This document shows positions 1 through 8,448 of a DNA stretch of 64,000 nucleotides, piece by piece (within the stretch, counting starts at the first letter, position 1; every line of letters begins with the position of its first letter). The position numbers and the translations under genes were made by a program. This stretch comes from Pyruvatibacter mobilis (lineage in GTDB: Bacteria > Pseudomonadota > Alphaproteobacteria > CGMCC-115125). The notes beneath the pieces are model-generated. The model saw nothing but the letters and a program-made list of their open reading frames with translations. It was not told the origin of the DNA and did not search any database. The DNA is taken from the NCBI RefSeq assembly GCF_012848855.1, contig NZ_CP051630.1:1777501-1841500 (forward strand). Reading direction: 5' to 3'.

Positions 1-119
1 CGGTCACGCGTGACGCCGGGGGTGTCGTCCACCAGCGCCAGCTTCTTGCCGACAAGGCGGTTGAACAGGGTCGATTTGCCGACATTGGGACGGCCGACAA
101 TGGCAAGTGTAAAGCTCAT
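1..119 (-). CDS. der: Ribosome-biogenesis GTPase Der (EngA), N-terminal fragment
   Basis: Only the first 39 or so codons are inside the window and the gene continues past the left edge. The translation begins [20 protein letters not shown]. It contains the G1/P-loop GRPNVGKST and the following DDTPGVTRD segment, which are typical of the first of the two GTPase domains of Der. The family assists maturation of the 50S ribosomal subunit. The ATG at 119 is the natural start because the P-loop sits within 20 residues of it, as in other Der proteins. It lies downstream of bamB on the same strand, a neighbourhood also found in other proteobacteria. Identification from so short a piece rests on the P-loop context plus the bamB neighbour. 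Confidence 0.88.
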   Translation of the reverse strand, partial: MSFTLAIVGRPNVGKSTLFNRLVGKKLALVDDTPGVTRD

Positions 120-170
120 GAGTTGCGGCTCCTGCCGCGGGCAGTCGGGTGGCCGGCGGCGCGGGCCCGG

Positions 171-1511
171 CTAGCGCAGGGCCAGCAGGTCGGCGCCGTC
201 GGTCAGCACGAATACGGTCTTGTTGGCCACGATTGGCGCAATGAAAGTGCCGCGCGGGATGTCGATCTGGCCCAGGGTCTCGCCGCTATAGGGCGACACC
301 GCCAGCATCTCGCCGGTGGAAGAAGCAGTTAGCAGACGGTCACCCACCAGCACCGGACCGGCCCAGGCAATCGGGCCTTCGCGGTCTTCCGGGTCCTCGA
401 AGCGCGGCAGCTGAGACACCCAGCGGATGCGCCCGTCGCGGCGCGACAGGGCCACGAGTTCCGCGTTGGTGGTGACCATGAAGATGAAGTCGCCGGCGAT
501 CCACGGCGTCTGCACGCCGGAGAGCGAGCGCGTCCACACGCGTTCGCCGGTACGGATGTCGATGGAGACCATGCGGCCCGCATGGCTGACGGCGAACACG
601 CGGTCACGGTCGATCACCGGGCGGCCGGCAATGTCCGAGATGTTGGCGAGCGCCGTGTTGGAGAGCACGCGGGTCAGCGTGTCGTTCCAGATTTCCTGGC
701 CGTTCTCGACGCGCAGCGCGAACAGTTCACCGGACGAATAGGGCACGACCAGCGTGTCGCCGGAGACAGCCGGGCTCGGCGAGCCGAGAATGCCGGCTGT
801 TTCCTGGATGCCCGCATGGGTCCACAGCACCTCGCCGGTGGCCTGGGCCAGGGCGACGGTCTGGTTGTCGAAGGAGATGGCGAAGACGCGGCCGCCCACT
901 GCTGACGGGGCCGCCCGGTAGGGCGTGCGGCCGTCATGGGTCCAGAGCTGTTCACCGCTTGCGGCATCCAGCGCCACCACGGTGCCGAAACCGGTGGCCG
1001 CGAAGACCGTACCGTCGTCATAGGCGAGCCCGCCGCCGAAGCCTTCTTCGGAATCCGCGTCTTCCGGCGTCAGGTCCACGGCCCACAGGCGCGTGCCGCT
1101 GTCGGCTGCGAAGGCGCGCACGCCGCCCTCGGCATCGAGCACGAAGATACGGCCATCGGCCACCACGGGCGGTGCTGTCAGGCGGCCGTCGTCGCTCGAC
1201 CCCGCCCCGGCGCTTGCCTGCCAGTCTTCGGCGATGGCGTCAGAGGCATCGAGGTGGTGCAGCACGTTGTCGGGAAAGCCGCCGGGCTGGGACCAGCTGT
1301 CGTTGACGTATGGTGCCGGCAGGATGACCTGGAGCGATGCGATGCGCGGGTCGGCCTCCAGCGACTGCTCCAGCGCCAGCACGGAAATGCGTTCGCCGGG
1401 CAGCGGCGGGTCTTCGGACGGGCTGATCCAGTCATTGACCGTGTCGCAGGCGGCAAGGCCCGTGAGCAGGAGCCCCGTCAGCGCCACGCGGGCGAAACCA
1501 TGTACCGTCAT
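171..1511 (-). CDS. bamB: Outer-membrane assembly lipoprotein BamB (beta-propeller)
   Basis: 446 residues. The N-terminus is a lipoprotein signal peptide ending in the lipobox LAAC, with the acylated Cys at residue 22. The rest is a series of PQQ-like beta-propeller blades, visible as repeated elements such as VFVLDAEGGVRAFAADSG, VVALDAASGEQLWTHDG and VSIDIRTGERVWTRS. BamB is a scaffold lipoprotein of the BAM complex that inserts beta-barrel proteins in the outer membrane. The start codon overlaps the stop of the upstream TPR gene (ATGA at 1508-1511), so the two are translationally coupled. der follows about 50 bases downstream. This bamB/TPR/der order supports the BamB call over a generic PQQ enzyme, and no dehydrogenase residues are needed for the fold. 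Confidence 0.9.
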   Translation of the reverse strand: MTVHGFARVALTGLLLTGLAACDTVNDWISPSEDPPLPGERISVLALEQSLEADPRIASLQVILPAPYVNDSWSQPGGFPDNVLHHLDASDAIAEDWQASAGAGSSDDGRLTAPPVVADGRIFVLDAEGGVRAFAADSGTRLWAVDLTPEDADSEEGFGGGLAYDDGTVFAATGFGTVVALDAASGEQLWTHDGRTPYRAAPSAVGGRVFAISFDNQTVALAQATGEVLWTHAGIQETAGILGSPSPAVSGDTLVVPYSSGELFALRVENGQEIWNDTLTRVLSNTALANISDIAGRPVIDRDRVFAVSHAGRMVSIDIRTGERVWTRSLSGVQTPWIAGDFIFMVTTNAELVALSRRDGRIRWVSQLPRFEDPEDREGPIAWAGPVLVGDRLLTASSTGEMLAVSPYSGETLGQIDIPRGTFIAPIVANKTVFVLTDGADLLALR

Positions 1512-2278
1512 TGCGCTTCCCCCCCGGACGCATTTTCTTCCGTGTCCGGTGCTTCTGCGGCACCGGTGTCATCCGCCTCGCCAGCCTCACCTGTTTCCCC
1601 GGCCGGTGTGGCGGGCAGCTGGCGGGCGACGGGGCCGTCCACTTGCAGGCCGCGCAGCATGTCGCGGGCGCGTTCGCGCATCAGCGGCGGCGCCCCGGCG
1701 GCATCGGCCAGCATCTGGAAATTGTTGGCGGCTGCGTCTTCATCACCGGCCTTGAGGGCGGCAAAGCCCAGCAGCTCCAGCGCCGAGAAGCGGAAGGGTT
1801 CGCCCTCCTCCGCCAGCGGCGCGAGCCGGATGTTGAGATCATCGATGCTGGCGGTGTCAGCCAACAGCATGGCGGCGCGCAGGGCTGCGAGGCTGCGCAG
1901 GGTGTCGTCACCGCCTCCGGCGGCAATCGCGTCCAGCCGGGCGACCGCGCCGTCCACGTCGCCGGCTTCAGCCATCAGGCCCGCCGCGCGGATGCCGGCC
2001 ACCGCCTCATAGCCGCCATTGCCCTCTTCGGCGAGGGTGGCGAAGGCTGCGGCGGCCTCTTCGGTGTTGCCTTCTTCGGCCAGCTGATCGGCAGCCACGA
2101 AAGCGCGGGCCGCGTCCTCGGCGGCGGTCTTGGTGGAGGCGTTCCACCAACTCACCGCGCCGACGGCGACGATCAGCGCCACGGCGCCGCCGATGACATA
2201 GGCGCCATAGGTGTCCCACAGGGATTCGTACCGCTCGCGGCGGAGATCTTCTTCGACTTCGCGGAAAATATCGCTCAA
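1508..2278 (-). CDS. Membrane-anchored TPR protein, YfgM/ancillary SecYEG-like
   Basis: 256 residues if translation starts at the TTG at 2278, which has an AGAAGG element 9 bases upstream. The open frame runs further upstream to 2392, but the added Pro/Arg-rich stretch looks like leader. The protein begins MSDIFREVEEDLRRERYE, has one transmembrane helix at about residues 26-45, and then Ala/Glu-rich helical repeats compatible with TPR-like hairpins, ending in an acidic low-complexity tail. YfgM-type proteins sit next to bamB and der in many proteobacteria and link the SecYEG translocon with periplasmic chaperones. Position and topology (short cytoplasmic N-terminus, TM, periplasmic repeats) match. 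It overlaps bamB by four bases. The exact start is uncertain. Confidence 0.75.
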   Translation of the reverse strand: MSDIFREVEEDLRRERYESLWDTYGAYVIGGAVALIVAVGAVSWWNASTKTAAEDAARAFVAADQLAEEGNTEEAAAAFATLAEEGNGGYEAVAGIRAAGLMAEAGDVDGAVARLDAIAAGGGDDTLRSLAALRAAMLLADTASIDDLNIRLAPLAEEGEPFRFSALELLGFAALKAGDEDAAANNFQMLADAAGAPPLMRERARDMLRGLQVDGPVARQLPATPAGETGEAGEADDTGAAEAPDTEENASGGEAQ

Positions 2279-2530
2279 GGAAGGCGGCCTTCTAATTCCG
2301 GTGGCTGTTCTGTCGCGGGGTGTGCCTTGGGGAGCGCCGGCGGGGCCACCCCCCGCAGCGTCCGGCACATCGGTGTCCGCGCCCCGGCGCACACCGTCTT
2401 GCGCGCGGGACCGCGCGCCATTGCCGGATCATGATCCGGACGCATCCGAAACTAGCCGGGCTGCCCCGGCTATTCCAGCCATAAAGCGTCAAAAAAGAGG
2501 CGATTTCAGGCCGTTAGCGGCAGCGTGCCG

Positions 2531-3364
2531 TCAGGTACCCGAGGAATTGCCTTTCATGGCGTAGGTGTGTTCCTCGGCGGGGAAGTTGCGGTTGCGCACT
2601 TCCTTGGCATAGGCCTCCGCCGCCCCTTCAATCGCCGCGCCGAGGGAGGCGAACTCCTTGACGAATTTCGGCGGCGTCGGGTTGAGGCCCAGCATGTCTT
2701 CCAGCACCAGGATCTGCCCATCGCAGGTGGGCGAGGCGCCGATGCCGATGGTCGGAATGTCGATCTGCTTGGTGATGCGGGCCGCCAGTGGTTCGGCGAT
2801 ACCCTCAAGCACCACGGAGAACGCGCCTGCCTCGGCAACAGCGCGGGCATCTTCTTCCAGCGCGGCCCAGCCGTCGGTCTCGCGGCCCTGCACCCTGTAG
2901 CCGCCCATGGTCTGCACGCTCTGCGGCGTCAGGCCGATATGGGCCATCACGGGGATGCCGCGCTCGGTGAGGAAGCGGATCGTCTCCGCCATGCGCGCGC
3001 CGCCTTCCATCTTGATGGCGGTGCAGCCGGTTTCCTGGATCACCCGGGCGGCGTTGCGGAAGGCCACATTGGGGCTTTCCTCGTAGGAGCCGAAGGGCAT
3101 GTCCACCACCACGACGGATTGCTGCGCGCCGCGCATCACCGCCTTGCCGTGCAGGATCATCAGCTCCAGCGACACGCCCAGCGTGTTTTCCATGCCGTGC
3201 ATGACCATGCCCAGGCTGTCGCCCACCAGCAGCAGGTCCACATAGGGGTCCACCAGCCGCGCCGTATGGGCGTGATAGGCGGTGAGGCAGACGACCGGCG
3301 TCTTGTTCTTGGAATTGCGGATCTGCGGAACGGTCTTGCGGCGGATGGCGGCGTGCGTCGACAT
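2531..3364 (-). CDS. panB: 3-methyl-2-oxobutanoate hydroxymethyltransferase (PanB)
   Basis: 277 residues, the usual length. PanB transfers a hydroxymethyl group from 5,10-methylene-THF to 2-oxoisovalerate, the first committed step of pantothenate synthesis in the cytosol. The barrel carries the family metal ligands: Asp49 (VGDSLGM), Asp88 (VVDMPFGSY) and Glu120 (KMEGG). The catalytic Glu lies at about 187 (VLEGI). The ATG at 3364 is preceded by AGGAGG with 7-base spacing, which fixes the start. A longer open frame to 3511 has no such site. No panC is visible nearby, so the pathway genes are split. It is flanked by about 250-base non-coding stretches and is probably monocistronic. Confidence 0.95.
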   Translation of the reverse strand: MSTHAAIRRKTVPQIRNSKNKTPVVCLTAYHAHTARLVDPYVDLLLVGDSLGMVMHGMENTLGVSLELMILHGKAVMRGAQQSVVVVDMPFGSYEESPNVAFRNAARVIQETGCTAIKMEGGARMAETIRFLTERGIPVMAHIGLTPQSVQTMGGYRVQGRETDGWAALEEDARAVAEAGAFSVVLEGIAEPLAARITKQIDIPTIGIGASPTCDGQILVLEDMLGLNPTPPKFVKEFASLGAAIEGAAEAYAKEVRNRNFPAEEHTYAMKGNSSGT

Positions 3365-3593
3365 GGCCGGGCCTCCTGACTGGGGGGCAAGGGATACCAG
3401 CGCGCATATGGGATGCCCGGCCCGGAATGCCCGCGCTTTTTTCGCGGAAAACCCGGCCAGAGCCCCATTTTTGCGGCGGCGCAGCCTAGTCGCTGCACCG
3501 CCCTGTGACAATCAGCAGCAGCGCGGGGCGGCTATGCATCCGCCGCCCCCGCCAAAAACCGCACATTTCAGCCGTTTACGGGGCCGGAGGGGC

Positions 3594-4478
3594 CTATGAC
3601 GGGGCCTCGGGGGCTGCCGGCGCGGGCGCTGCAGCCGGAGTGTCCGCCGCCGTGGCACCGCTCTCCGCGTTGGGCAGCAGTTCCAGGTAGGAATAGGTGA
3701 GAAAGGCCGCCCCGAAGATGAACAGGTAATAGTTCACCACCACATTCACGAGGGTGACGAGAATGCCCACTGGCGTGAAGGACGTTGCCGCCGGGCCGCC
3801 CATGGGATTGGCACCACCCGCGAAGCCCGTGGCGCCGACAACAAAGAGCAGGCCGAACGACACCGCGAGCACGAGGATCGCGTAGAGCACCCAGGCACCC
3901 AACAGCCGAAGCGTGTTGCCTTCGCTCATCAGCCAGGCCGTGCGGATCGCCTTTTTACGGCCCAGCGCGGCGGCCGGCAGCGCAAGGAACAGCCGTGCAG
4001 CAAGGCCGTAGATGAAGATACCCACGAGAACGGCAAGGACGATGCCAACTGCACCGCCGATTCCCACCGAGGTGCCGGGTGTTGCCGTCAGTCCGCCGGT
4101 GAACAGTCCGATAAGCAAGACCAGGATACCGGCGATGACGCCGAGCATGAGCATGAGCAGCACGGTGGTGATGAGGTACCGAACCACGGGCATGCCGAGC
4201 GCCCATTTGTCCGGCGCATCCGCTGCCATGCGATGGGTCAGCACGACGACCCCCGACAGCAACACGAGCATGAGGGCAAAATAGGCAATCATGGCTCCAG
4301 CCTCCGTGCCCGGAACTGTTGCCTGTCCCATCGCGGGCATCGAAACCCCGAACAGCAGCGGCATCGCGAAGACTATGACTACAGACACGGCGAGATAAAC
4401 CGGCAGCAGCGGCCACCAATAGCGGATGGGCGAGCTGAAGGCCTGGCCCAGAACGTCGAAAACCGGAAGCTTGCGCAT
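3594..4478 (-). CDS. Integral membrane protein of unknown function (paralogue A)
   Basis: 294 residues with about six predicted transmembrane segments and a Pro/Ala-rich C-terminal tail. It opens MRKLPVFDVLGQAFSSPIRY, which closely matches the opening of the next gene upstream (MVKLPVLETTGHALTAPFRY). The two also share VLTHR..A...P, LFLALPAAALG and a closing ..NVVVNYYLFIFGAAFLTYSYLELLPN-like segment. They are therefore tandem paralogues. I recognise no enzymatic motif; the LALPAAAL motif is shared by small multi-pass families of unknown role. The start ATG at 4478 has an AAGAGGGG ribosome binding site. A 16-base perfect dyad lies about 55 bases upstream (4534-4549). Confidence 0.6.
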   Translation of the reverse strand: MRKLPVFDVLGQAFSSPIRYWWPLLPVYLAVSVVIVFAMPLLFGVSMPAMGQATVPGTEAGAMIAYFALMLVLLSGVVVLTHRMAADAPDKWALGMPVVRYLITTVLLMLMLGVIAGILVLLIGLFTGGLTATPGTSVGIGGAVGIVLAVLVGIFIYGLAARLFLALPAAALGRKKAIRTAWLMSEGNTLRLLGAWVLYAILVLAVSFGLLFVVGATGFAGGANPMGGPAATSFTPVGILVTLVNVVVNYYLFIFGAAFLTYSYLELLPNAESGATAADTPAAAPAPAAPEAPS

Positions 4479-4533
4479 ATGTGCCCCTCTTGCCGCCCGC
4501 CATCCCCCCCGGACGGCCCGTCATGCGGCTCCA

Positions 4534-4587
4534 CCGTCACGTGTGACGGGTAGCAGCACCTTGCCCAAAGGCCGGGCGGCGGGCAAG
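4534..4587. repeat. Dyads in the gap between the two membrane-protein paralogues
   Basis: Two inverted repeats lie in the 152-base gap. CCGTCAC-GT-GTGACGG (4534-4549) is a perfect 7-bp-arm dyad about 55 bases upstream of paralogue A and could be an operator. CTTGCCC (4560-4566) pairs with GGGCAAG (4581-4587), giving an RNA stem just downstream of the stop of paralogue B. That stem could act as a weak terminator, although no T-run follows it on the minus strand. Neither assignment is proven. Confidence 0.35.
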
Positions 4588-4630
4588 CCCGCTGTCCGGT
4601 CCGTTTTGGATGGGTGGTGTTTTCCTGCCG

Positions 4631-5488
4631 TCAGCCGGCGGATGCTGCCGCCGCCCCGCCTTCCACATTCGGCCACAGGGCGCGCAGGGAATAGGTGAGG
4701 AAGGCGGTCGAGGCCACGGTGGTGAAATAGTTGGTCAGCACATTGACCGTCAGGATACCGAACGCATCGGGGTCGGACAGGTCGAAGGCATTGGCGAGGC
4801 CCTGCACGTTTTCATCCGTGGGCGGCCAATCGATGATGCCGAGACCAGAGCCCAGCAGCGTCAGGACGGTGCTCACGATCATGGCGGCAATGACGATCAG
4901 CATGAAGCAGCCGAACAGCCGCCACCCATTGCCCGAAGAGGCACGATATCCCAGCAGCAGCGGCTTCGGCTGCTCCAGCGCTGCCGCCGGCAGGGCCAGC
5001 CCCAGCCGCACAAAGATGAAGAAGAAGGCGACATAGATCCCGATCAGCGCCAATGACAGGGCGACACTGGGCGGCGGCGCGGCAGCCGGGGCTCCGGTCA
5101 GCATGGCCCCGCCAGATACCATCCCGGCCAGCAGGATGATCGCCAGCAGCGGCAGGCTGAAACACAGGCTGACAAGGAAATAGCTGACGGAGGGACGGCC
5201 GAGCTGCCAGGGTTCTTCCACGCCCGCGATCACCCGGTGGGTCAGCACTGCCAGCATGATGAAGGCGATGAACAGCACGAAGCCCGCCGCGATGGCGAGG
5301 GGCAGGTTGGCCGTCTCGACCGCCAGTCCCACATCCCCGTCCGCCGATGCGCCGACGCTGCTGACAGCGCCCATCACGCCAACCATGCCGAGCTGCAGCA
5401 CCAGATAAAACGGAAACAGCGGCCACACATAGCGGAACGGCGCCGTCAGCGCGTGTCCCGTTGTTTCCAAAACCGGCAGCTTCACCAT
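4631..5488 (-). CDS. Integral membrane protein of unknown function (paralogue B)
   Basis: 285 residues and about six hydrophobic segments, ending in a short Ala-rich tail. It is a tandem paralogue of the gene downstream at 3594-4478. It shares the KLPV......HA..APFRY opening, a LTHRVIAGVEEPW segment matching LTHRMAADAPDKW, the LALPAAALEQPKPL motif, and a C-terminal VLTNYFTTVASTAFLTYS segment matching VVNYYLFIFGAAFLTYS. The start at 5488 follows GAGACGAGGAC. I do not recognise a named family or catalytic residues. A transport or envelope role is possible, but nothing in the sequence decides this. The two paralogues are separated by a gap with dyads, so they may be transcribed separately. Confidence 0.6.
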   Translation of the reverse strand: MVKLPVLETTGHALTAPFRYVWPLFPFYLVLQLGMVGVMGAVSSVGASADGDVGLAVETANLPLAIAAGFVLFIAFIMLAVLTHRVIAGVEEPWQLGRPSVSYFLVSLCFSLPLLAIILLAGMVSGGAMLTGAPAAAPPPSVALSLALIGIYVAFFFIFVRLGLALPAAALEQPKPLLLGYRASSGNGWRLFGCFMLIVIAAMIVSTVLTLLGSGLGIIDWPPTDENVQGLANAFDLSDPDAFGILTVNVLTNYFTTVASTAFLTYSLRALWPNVEGGAAAASAG

Positions 5489-5577
5489 GTCCTCGTCTCC
5501 CTCATGCCCGTGCCTTTATGTCTGCCCGCGCCATCCGGTCTGTGCCGTCCGGCCCGCGCTGCGGTGACCCGGCGTGT

Positions 5578-6426
5578 CTAGTTCTGGTTGGCGCCGTAAG
5601 CCCAGGCTTTTTCCTGGATGTCGGCATTGTCCGGGGCCAGCTCGTAGGCGCGCAGAAAATCATCCCGCGCGAACCCGTTCTGGCCCAGCGCTTCGAAGAT
5701 CCGCCCCCGGACGAAAAAGGCCGGGGCATAGTCCGGATTGAAGGCCAGTGCCTTGTTGGCGTCGGAAATGGCCGCGTCCAGCCGCGCCATTTCGAGAAAG
5801 GCATTGGCGCGGGTGGTGTAGATGTCGCCCGCATCCGGCGCCAGCTTCAGCGCTTCGGTGTAATCCTCGATTGCCAGCTCGAGCTGGCCGTTGAGCTTGT
5901 AGGCGATGCCGCGATTGACCCGCGCGGTTACGAGATCGCCGTCGCTCAGATCGCCTGATTCAAGCGCCCGCGTGCAGTGCAGGATGGCGGCCTGCGGCGT
6001 GCCGCCGTCGAAGAACTGGGCGTGGCACAATTCGTTTTCGTAGATGCCATCCACGTCATCGGGATCCGCTGCCGCCTGCACGGCGTCAGCCTCGCCCGGT
6101 TCAGCCGGTACGGCCTCAGCGGGCACTGCCTCTGTGGGTGCAGCGTCTGCGGGCGCAGGCGCCTCGAGCACGGGCGTTGGCGGCGTCAGTTGCGGTGCGT
6201 CGGCGGGTCCGGTGCCTGGCTGAGACTGTGTCTGCGGTTGCGCCACCGGCTGGGCCGTCTCACCCGGGGAGACCAGCGGCGGGAAGCTGAGGCCCCCCTC
6301 CTGCCCTGCGGACTGGCTGTCCTGTGCCCAGGCGCCGCCGGCAGCGAGCGCTGCCACCAGCGCGACCATTATCGACGGTGCGCGGGCTGCCCGCGCAGCG
6401 CGGCGGGAAAGCTTCCTTACAGACAC
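5578..6426 (-). CDS. Secreted TPR-repeat protein
   Basis: 282 residues from the GTG at 6426, which is preceded by GGGGGACG; an ATG at 6489 would add 21 residues before the signal. Residues 1-35 form a basic n-region (VRKLSRRAARAARA), a hydrophobic core and an AWAQ cleavage site, so it is predicted to be exported by Sec. Residues of about 40-130 are Pro/Ala/Glu-rich and probably unstructured. Residues of about 150-280 contain three TPR-like units (ALESGDLSDGDLVTARVNRG, DYTEALKLAPDAGDIYTTRA, ANKALAFNPDYAPAFFVRG). TPR units are protein-interaction modules and no partner is evident here. A Cys pair at the start of the repeat region (ENELCHAQFF and ILHCTRAL) could form a disulphide. Confidence 0.7.
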   Translation of the reverse strand: MSVRKLSRRAARAARAPSIMVALVAALAAGGAWAQDSQSAGQEGGLSFPPLVSPGETAQPVAQPQTQSQPGTGPADAPQLTPPTPVLEAPAPADAAPTEAVPAEAVPAEPGEADAVQAAADPDDVDGIYENELCHAQFFDGGTPQAAILHCTRALESGDLSDGDLVTARVNRGIAYKLNGQLELAIEDYTEALKLAPDAGDIYTTRANAFLEMARLDAAISDANKALAFNPDYAPAFFVRGRIFEALGQNGFARDDFLRAYELAPDNADIQEKAWAYGANQN

Positions 6427-6518
6427 GTTCGTCCCCCGAAACTGAAAACCGATTGCCGGAGGTGTAGCGGATTTAGCCGCCCGGCGCACTCTCCCCCGTG
6501 CACGCTTCTCACCACATT

Positions 6519-6562
6519 CTCCGAAGCCGGTTTTTGCCCCCTCTGAAGCCGGTTTCTGCCCC
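6519..6562. repeat. Tandem 22-bp direct repeat
   Basis: Two adjacent 22-base copies (6519-6540 and 6541-6562) sharing GAAGCCGGTTT and TGCCCC, with two mismatches. They lie between the divergently transcribed TPR and TetR genes. They could be binding sites for a regulator or a replication slip. Confidence 0.5.
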
Positions 6563-6625
6563 GCCTCCGGCCCGCCCCGGCTTTTTTTCGGCCACGCCCC
6601 CTTGAAGGGGCGCGAGCCGATTAAT

Positions 6626-6641
6626 ATTTGACCGGTCTAAT
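6626..6641. promoter_or_regulatory. Putative TetR-type operator GACCGGTC
   Basis: A 16-base dyad, ATTTGACCGGTCTAAT, with a perfect GACCGGTC core and one mismatched pair in the arms. It is 26 bases upstream of the TetR start at 6667. TetR-family repressors commonly autoregulate through such palindromes, and the following SDR gene would be co-controlled. This is inferred from position and symmetry only. Confidence 0.5.
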
Positions 6642-6666
6642 TCAATAACCACGCGCAGGACCCGCC

Positions 6667-7278
6667 ATGCCCCGCCCCCGCAACGACAAGGCCTATGGAG
6701 ATGCTCATGACCGGCTTCTGGAAAGCGGTGTCGGGCTGATCCGGTCCGGCAGTTTCAGCGCCATCGGCATCAGCGAGATCCTGGCGGCCAGCGGCGTGCC
6801 CAAGGGCTCGTTCTATCACCACTTCTCCAGCAAGGAGGCGTTCGGCCTCGCCGTTGCCCGGCACTACCACGCAGGCCAGCTCGATATGGCCAGGACCATA
6901 TTGGGCGACGAAAGCGCGGGCCCCCTCGACAGGCTGCGCCGGTTCTTCGAGACGGCCTATGAAGATTTCCGTGGCCGCGGCTTCGAGGACGGCTGCCTGA
7001 TGTGCAACCTCTCAACCGAGCTGGCGGACCAGAACCCCGCCTTCCAGTCCCTTCTGGCCGAGCAATGGGCCGAGCTGTCCGCCTGCCTCGCCGGGCCGAT
7101 CACCCAGGCCGGCACCACCGCCCTCGGCCTTGCGCATCTCAGCCCGGCGGAAGCCGCGGACTGGCTGCTCAATTCCTGGAGCGGCGCGCTGACCCGCATG
7201 AAGGCTGAAGCCTCCAGCGCCCCCCTTGATCTCTTCCTGAAGAGCGTTTTCCCGACATCTGCCCCCGCCCACGCCTGA
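6667..7278 (+). CDS. TetR/AcrR-family transcriptional regulator
   Basis: 203 residues. The N-terminal 60 residues form the TetR helix-turn-helix, with the recognition region GISEILAASGVPKGSFYHHF and the following SSKEAFGLAV. The C-terminal ligand domain is of the NemR/AcuR-like kind, judged by the CLMCNLSTELADQNPAFQ segment, in which cysteines in the DGCLMC motif could be redox- or electrophile-sensitive as in NemR. That parallel is inference. A GACCGGTC palindrome sits directly upstream. The short-chain dehydrogenase gene starts 43 bases downstream on the same strand, so the pair probably forms a substrate-responsive repressor/reductase unit. Confidence 0.85.
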   Translation: MPRPRNDKAYGDAHDRLLESGVGLIRSGSFSAIGISEILAASGVPKGSFYHHFSSKEAFGLAVARHYHAGQLDMARTILGDESAGPLDRLRRFFETAYEDFRGRGFEDGCLMCNLSTELADQNPAFQSLLAEQWAELSACLAGPITQAGTTALGLAHLSPAEAADWLLNSWSGALTRMKAEASSAPLDLFLKSVFPTSAPAHA

Positions 7279-7321
7279 CCCCCGTCCGGCGTCCCGTTCC
7301 ACGTTGCGTAAGGACATTCCC

Positions 7322-8197
7322 ATGACAACGCCACAGACCATTCTCATCACCGGTGCCAGCCGCGGCATCGGCCTGCTCACCGCCCGGCATCTTGCCGAAC
7401 GCGGCCACAAGGTAATCGCCACCATGCGCGACCCTGACGGCCGCAATGCCGACGCGGCCAGCGGCCTGCGGGCGGAGGCCGCAGCGGGCCGCGACATCAC
7501 CGTCGCAGAAATGGATGTTACGAGCGACGCCTCGGTCAATGCCGCCATCGCGGCCATCGACAAGCACACCCCCATCGACGTGCTGGTGAACAATGCGGGC
7601 GTCATGCCCACCGGCCTCACTGAGGCGTATACGGAAGATCAGGTGTGCCAGTGCATGGATGTCAATCTCATGGGCATCGTGCGCACCAGCCGGGCCGTGC
7701 TGCCCGGCATGCGTGCTCGCGGCAGCGGCCTTCTGGTCAGCCTCAGCTCGGCCGCCGGCCGCCTCTCCATCCCCTTCTTCGGCGTCTACTGTGCCAGCAA
7801 ATGGGCGATGGAATCCTATTGCGAGAGCCTGCATTACGAACTTGCCCCCCAGGGCATCGAGAGCGTGCTGGTGGAGCCAAGCGGCCACGGCACCGACCTC
7901 GTCTCCACCTCTCCCGCCCCCGCCGATTCCGATGTGGTGGCCGCCTATGGTGACCGCGCCAAGGGCCGTGACCGGCTGCTGGGCATGTTCCAGACCATGT
8001 TCGATGAAGGGGATGCGATGACCGATGCCGGCAATGTGGCCCATGCCATCGCAGGGCTGGTGGAAATGGAGGGCCCGCGCCCGCTGCGCACCCAGGTCGG
8101 CCATGACATGGGCGTCGAGGCGGTCAATGCGGCCACCGCGCCCGTTCAGCAGGCCCTCATCGACCAGTTGAAACCTGTCTATGAAGCTGCGGAGTAA
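7322..8197 (+). CDS. Short-chain dehydrogenase/reductase (classical SDR)
   Basis: 291 residues. It has the Rossmann cofactor motif TGASRGIG (residues 10-17), the NNAG motif (VLVNNAGVMPTG), an active-site Ser in LVSLSSAAG, and the catalytic Tyr156-x3-Lys160 in VYCASKWAMES. The basic residue of TGASR suggests NADP(H). The start at 7322 has AAGGA eight bases upstream; the in-frame ATG at 7304 lacks one. The substrate cannot be read from sequence. It sits 43 bases behind a TetR gene and is probably its regulated target, for example in detoxifying carbonyl compounds. A strong hairpin follows at 8219-8248. Confidence 0.88.
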   Translation: MTTPQTILITGASRGIGLLTARHLAERGHKVIATMRDPDGRNADAASGLRAEAAAGRDITVAEMDVTSDASVNAAIAAIDKHTPIDVLVNNAGVMPTGLTEAYTEDQVCQCMDVNLMGIVRTSRAVLPGMRARGSGLLVSLSSAAGRLSIPFFGVYCASKWAMESYCESLHYELAPQGIESVLVEPSGHGTDLVSTSPAPADSDVVAAYGDRAKGRDRLLGMFQTMFDEGDAMTDAGNVAHAIAGLVEMEGPRPLRTQVGHDMGVEAVNAATAPVQQALIDQLKPVYEAAE

Positions 8198-8218
8198 CCG
8201 CCAGCCTGCATGAATGAA

Positions 8219-8248
8219 TATTCAGGCGGGTGGACGCCCGCCTGAATA
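8219..8248 (+). terminator. Stem-loop after the SDR gene
   Basis: A perfect 12-bp inverted repeat (TATTCAGGCGGG paired with CCCGCCTGAATA) with a 6-base loop, 22 bases after the SDR stop. No T-run follows, so intrinsic termination may be incomplete. It could instead stabilise the 3' end. Confidence 0.6.
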
Positions 8249-8448
8249 CAGGCTTTGTGCCCGGCGAGATTTCACGCAAGGGCACATGTGACCCGCCGAT
8301 TGCACACCTGAATAACGGGCATCATTAACGCTGCCATCTCATGGCCGTGATTAGTGGTTTGATTTATTGGCCTGCCGTGATTTTATGCCCGGCCCTTCCG
8401 GACCGGGACGATCTGCATTGTCCGGCCACCCCCAATCGAAAGCCCTGT

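Noticed and set aside
936-2012. Plus-strand ORF of 358 codons opposite bamB and the TPR gene
   Set aside because: Low-complexity Ala/Arg/Ser translation and no motif. It is explained by high GC at third positions of the real genes.
7169-8104. Minus-strand ORF of 311 codons opposite the SDR gene
   Set aside because: The complementary frame has complete SDR cofactor and catalytic motifs; the antisense product is His/Gly-rich and unmatched.
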